The notes beneath the pieces were generated by a model. That model ran no database searches, was not told where the DNA came from, and saw only the letters and a program-made list of their open reading frames with translations. A stretch of DNA of 6,645 bases from JAEUPI01 sp035499355 (lineage in GTDB: Bacteria > Pseudomonadota > Gammaproteobacteria > Burkholderiales > Burkholderiaceae_C): assembly GCA_035499355.1 (NCBI GenBank), contig DATJYZ010000392.1, forward strand, positions 1 to 6,645, in the 5' to 3' direction. The translations under genes were made by a program, and so were the position numbers. Shown piece by piece: positions 4,764 to 6,645 of the stretch. Numbering within the stretch: position 1 is the first letter of the stretch; every line of letters begins with the position of its first letter.

Positions 4764-6645
4764 GGGTTCTCTCCTTGGGCCTGCACGAGCGGAACGCGCT
4801 CTTCACCCACCGGCGTGTCGAGCCAGTCGATCTTGTCCATCTTGCGCACCACCACAAACTCGTCGCGGTTGGTCCCGATGGTTCCGTAGTAGTTGAAGCC
4901 GTAGGCCAGCTGGGCGTAGCCGCCGATCATGTGCGTCGGCTTCAGCACGATGCGGGTCACCGAGTTGTGGATGCCGCCGCGCACGTGCGTGATCTCGCTG
5001 CCCGGCGTGTTCACGATCTTCTCCTGCGCGTGGTACATCATCACCATGCCGGGGTTGACGCGCTGGCTCACCACCGCGCGCGCGGCGATCGCGCCGTTGA
5101 CGTTGAACAGCTCGACCCAGTCGTTGTCGACCACGCCGGCGCGCTTGGCGTCCGCTTCGCTCAACCACACGATCGGCCCGCCACGGCTGAGCGTGAGCAT
5201 CATCAGGTTGTCGGTGTAGGTGGAGTGGATGCCCCACTTCTGGTGCGGCGTGATGAAGTTCAGCAGGATCTCGGGGTTGCCGTTGGGCCGCTGGTCGTGC
5301 AGCGCGGCGGTGGTCTTCAGGTCCACCGGCGGGCGGTAGCTCGAGAAGCCTTCGCCGAAGGCGATCATCCACGGGTGATCCTGGTAGAACTGCTGGCGCC
5401 CCGTCAGCGTCCGCCACGGGATCAGCTCGTGCACGTTGGTGTAGCCGGCGTTGTACGAGACGGTCTCGCTCTCGATGCCGCTCCACGTCGGTGAGCTGAT
5501 GATCTTGCGCGGCTGCGCCTGCACGTCGCGGTAGCGGATCTTCTCGTCCTCGCGGTACAGCGCGAGGTGCTTGTGCTCGCGGCCGGTGGCCTTCGACAGC
5601 GCCTCCCACGCCTTGACCGCGACGTGGCCGTTGGTCTCGGGCGCGAGTTGCAGGATCACCTCGCAGGCGTCGATGTCGCTGTCGATGCGCGGCAGGCCGC
5701 TGGTGGCGCCGTCGTCGCGCACCAGGCCGTTGAGCTCGCCGAGCTGCCTGACCTCCGCCTGCGTGTTCCACGCGATGCCCTTGCCGCCGTTGCCGACCTT
5801 GGCCATCAACGGCCCGAGCGCGGTAAAACGCTTGTAGACGTTGGGGTAGTCGCGCTCGACCACCGCCATCGCCGGCGCCGTCTTGCCGGGCACGAGGTCG
5901 CACTCGCCGCGTTTCCAGTCCTTGACGTCGAGCGCCTGGCCGAGCTCGCCCGGCGAGTCGTGCATCAGCGGCGTCAGCACCAGCTCCTGTTCGACGCCGA
6001 GGTGGCCGACGCAGACCTCGCTGAACTTCCTCGCGAAGCCCTTGTAGATCTCCCAGTCGCTGCGCGACTGCCACACCGGGTCCACCGCCGCCGACAGCGG
6101 GTGGATGAACGGGTGCATGTCGCTGGTGTTGAGGTCGTTCTTTTCGTACCACGTGGCGGTGGGCAGCACGATGTCGGAGTACAGGCATGTCGTGCTCATG
6201 CGGAAGTCGAGCGTCACCAGCAGGTCGAGCTTGCCTTCCGGCGCTTGCGCGTGCCACTTGACCTCGGTGGGCTTGGCTTCTTGAGGTCCCAGGTCCTTGC
6301 CCTGCACCCCGTTGCTGGTGCCCAGCAGGTGCTTCAGGAAGTACTCGTGGCCCTTGCCGCTGGAGCCGAGCAGGTTGGAGCGCCAGACGAACAGGTTGCG
6401 CGGCCAGTTCTGCGGCGCGTCGGGGTCGTGACAGGCCAGGTCGAGCGTGCCGGCCTTCAGCGCCTGCACCGCGTAATCTTTGGGGTCCTTGCCGGCGGCG
6501 CGCGCGTCGCGCACCACCTGCAGCGGGTTGGTGTTGAGCTGCGGCGCCGACGGCAGCCAGCCCATGCGCTCGGCGCGCACGTTGAAGTCGATCGCGCTGC
6601 CCTGGTACGCCGCCTTGTCGGCGAGCGGCGACAGCACCTCGCCCA
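4760..6645 (-). CDS. narG: Respiratory nitrate reductase alpha subunit, NarG, C-terminal half
   Basis: NarG is the catalytic subunit, reducing nitrate to nitrite at a molybdenum bis-guanine dinucleotide centre in the cytoplasm. The last 627 residues are in the window, about half of the roughly 1,250 expected. The frame is open to the right edge, so the GTG at 6637 is an internal Val, not a start. The part seen begins in the molybdopterin oxidoreductase core (LSPLADKAAYQGSAIDFNVR, then FVWRSNLLGSSGKGHEY and CLYSDIVLPTATWYEKNDLN). It continues through IISSPTWSG and ELIPWRTLTGRQQFYQDH. It ends with the molybdopterin dinucleotide-binding domain (HQKWGIHSTYTDNL, GGPIVWLSEADAK, VSQRVNPGMVMMYHAQEK, GGIHNSVTR, YGFNYYGTIGTNRDEFVVVRKM). 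All of these align by eye with E. coli NarG. The N-terminal Fe-S site, the aspartate ligand region and any Tat-like leader lie outside. I see no frameshift or internal stop. The stop overlaps narH by four bases. Confidence 0.98.
   Translation of the reverse strand, partial: GEVLSPLADKAAYQGSAIDFNVRAERMGWLPSAPQLNTNPLQVVRDARAAGKDPKDYAVQALKAGTLDLACHDPDAPQNWPRNLFVWRSNLLGSSGKGHEYFLKHLLGTSNGVQGKDLGPQEAKPTEVKWHAQAPEGKLDLLVTLDFRMSTTCLYSDIVLPTATWYEKNDLNTSDMHPFIHPLSAAVDPVWQSRSDWEIYKGFARKFSEVCVGHLGVEQELVLTPLMHDSPGELGQALDVKDWKRGECDLVPGKTAPAMAVVERDYPNVYKRFTALGPLMAKVGNGGKGIAWNTQAEVRQLGELNGLVRDDGATSGLPRIDSDIDACEVILQLAPETNGHVAVKAWEALSKATGREHKHLALYREDEKIRYRDVQAQPRKIISSPTWSGIESETVSYNAGYTNVHELIPWRTLTGRQQFYQDHPWMIAFGEGFSSYRPPVDLKTTAALHDQRPNGNPEILLNFITPHQKWGIHSTYTDNLMMLTLSRGGPIVWLSEADAKRAGVVDNDWVELFNVNGAIAARAVVSQRVNPGMVMMYHAQEKIVNTPGSEITHVRGGIHNSVTRIVLKPTHMIGGYAQLAYGFNYYGTIGTNRDEFVVVRKMDKIDWLDTPVGEERVPLVQAQGENP

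Noticed and set aside
3381..4889. Plus-strand open frame of 502 residues opposite narH
   Set aside because: It is in exact antisense codon register with narH, a common by-product of high third-position GC. The product is low-complexity (Arg, His, Val, Leu, Ala, Asp) with no domain, while narH is unmistakable.
4748..5494. Plus-strand open frame of 248 residues opposite narG
   Set aside because: It is an antisense shadow of narG with the same biased composition and no recognisable motif.
6635..6637. GTG at 6637 as the start of a complete gene
   Set aside because: The frame continues to the window edge and the sequence at this point matches the middle of NarG, so it is an internal Val codon.

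Overview
The window comes from a GC-rich bacterial genome. Codons are strongly biased to G or C at the third position. The gene content points to a proteobacterium able to respire nitrate, most plausibly a betaproteobacterium (Burkholderiales or Rhodocyclales type) or a pseudomonad-like gammaproteobacterium. That placement is inferred from gene order and composition; no marker gene in the window settles it.

Most of the window (1018-6645, minus strand) is a respiratory nitrate reductase operon read right to left: narG (C-terminal half only, cut by the right edge), narH, narJ, narI, then a gene for a cytoplasmic parvulin-type peptidyl-prolyl isomerase. NarG carries the molybdenum active site, NarH the Fe-S wire, NarI the membrane haem b quinol oxidase, and NarJ is the assembly chaperone. 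The isomerase sits where pseudomonads and several betaproteobacteria also place one, and it probably helps fold or assemble the complex. The four nar genes are joined by three ATGA stop/start overlaps. The isomerase starts 10 bases after the narI stop, with a Shine-Dalgarno that overlaps that stop. The operon promoter and any FNR or NarL sites would lie upstream of narG, beyond the right edge.

On the plus strand at 346-936 is a complete iron-type superoxide dismutase gene (sodB), tail to tail with the isomerase gene. The 81-base gap between them (937-1017) holds one modest inverted repeat that could be a weak shared terminator. Upstream of sodB, about 200 bases (146-345) hold a possible promoter with a TTGACA element inside an imperfect inverted repeat, and a good ribosome binding site.

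The left 145 bases are the least certain part. Codon-position composition favours a minus-strand reading frame running off the left edge, divergent from sodB, with a Cys/His-rich stretch. I do not recognise it.

I see no CRISPR array, tRNA, rRNA, insertion sequence or phage gene, and no convincing undescribed system. The main genes are canonical and well preserved. The points worth a second look are details: expression coupling, second-shell residues of SodB, the unidentified left-edge frame, and the nar-linked isomerase without a following moaA.
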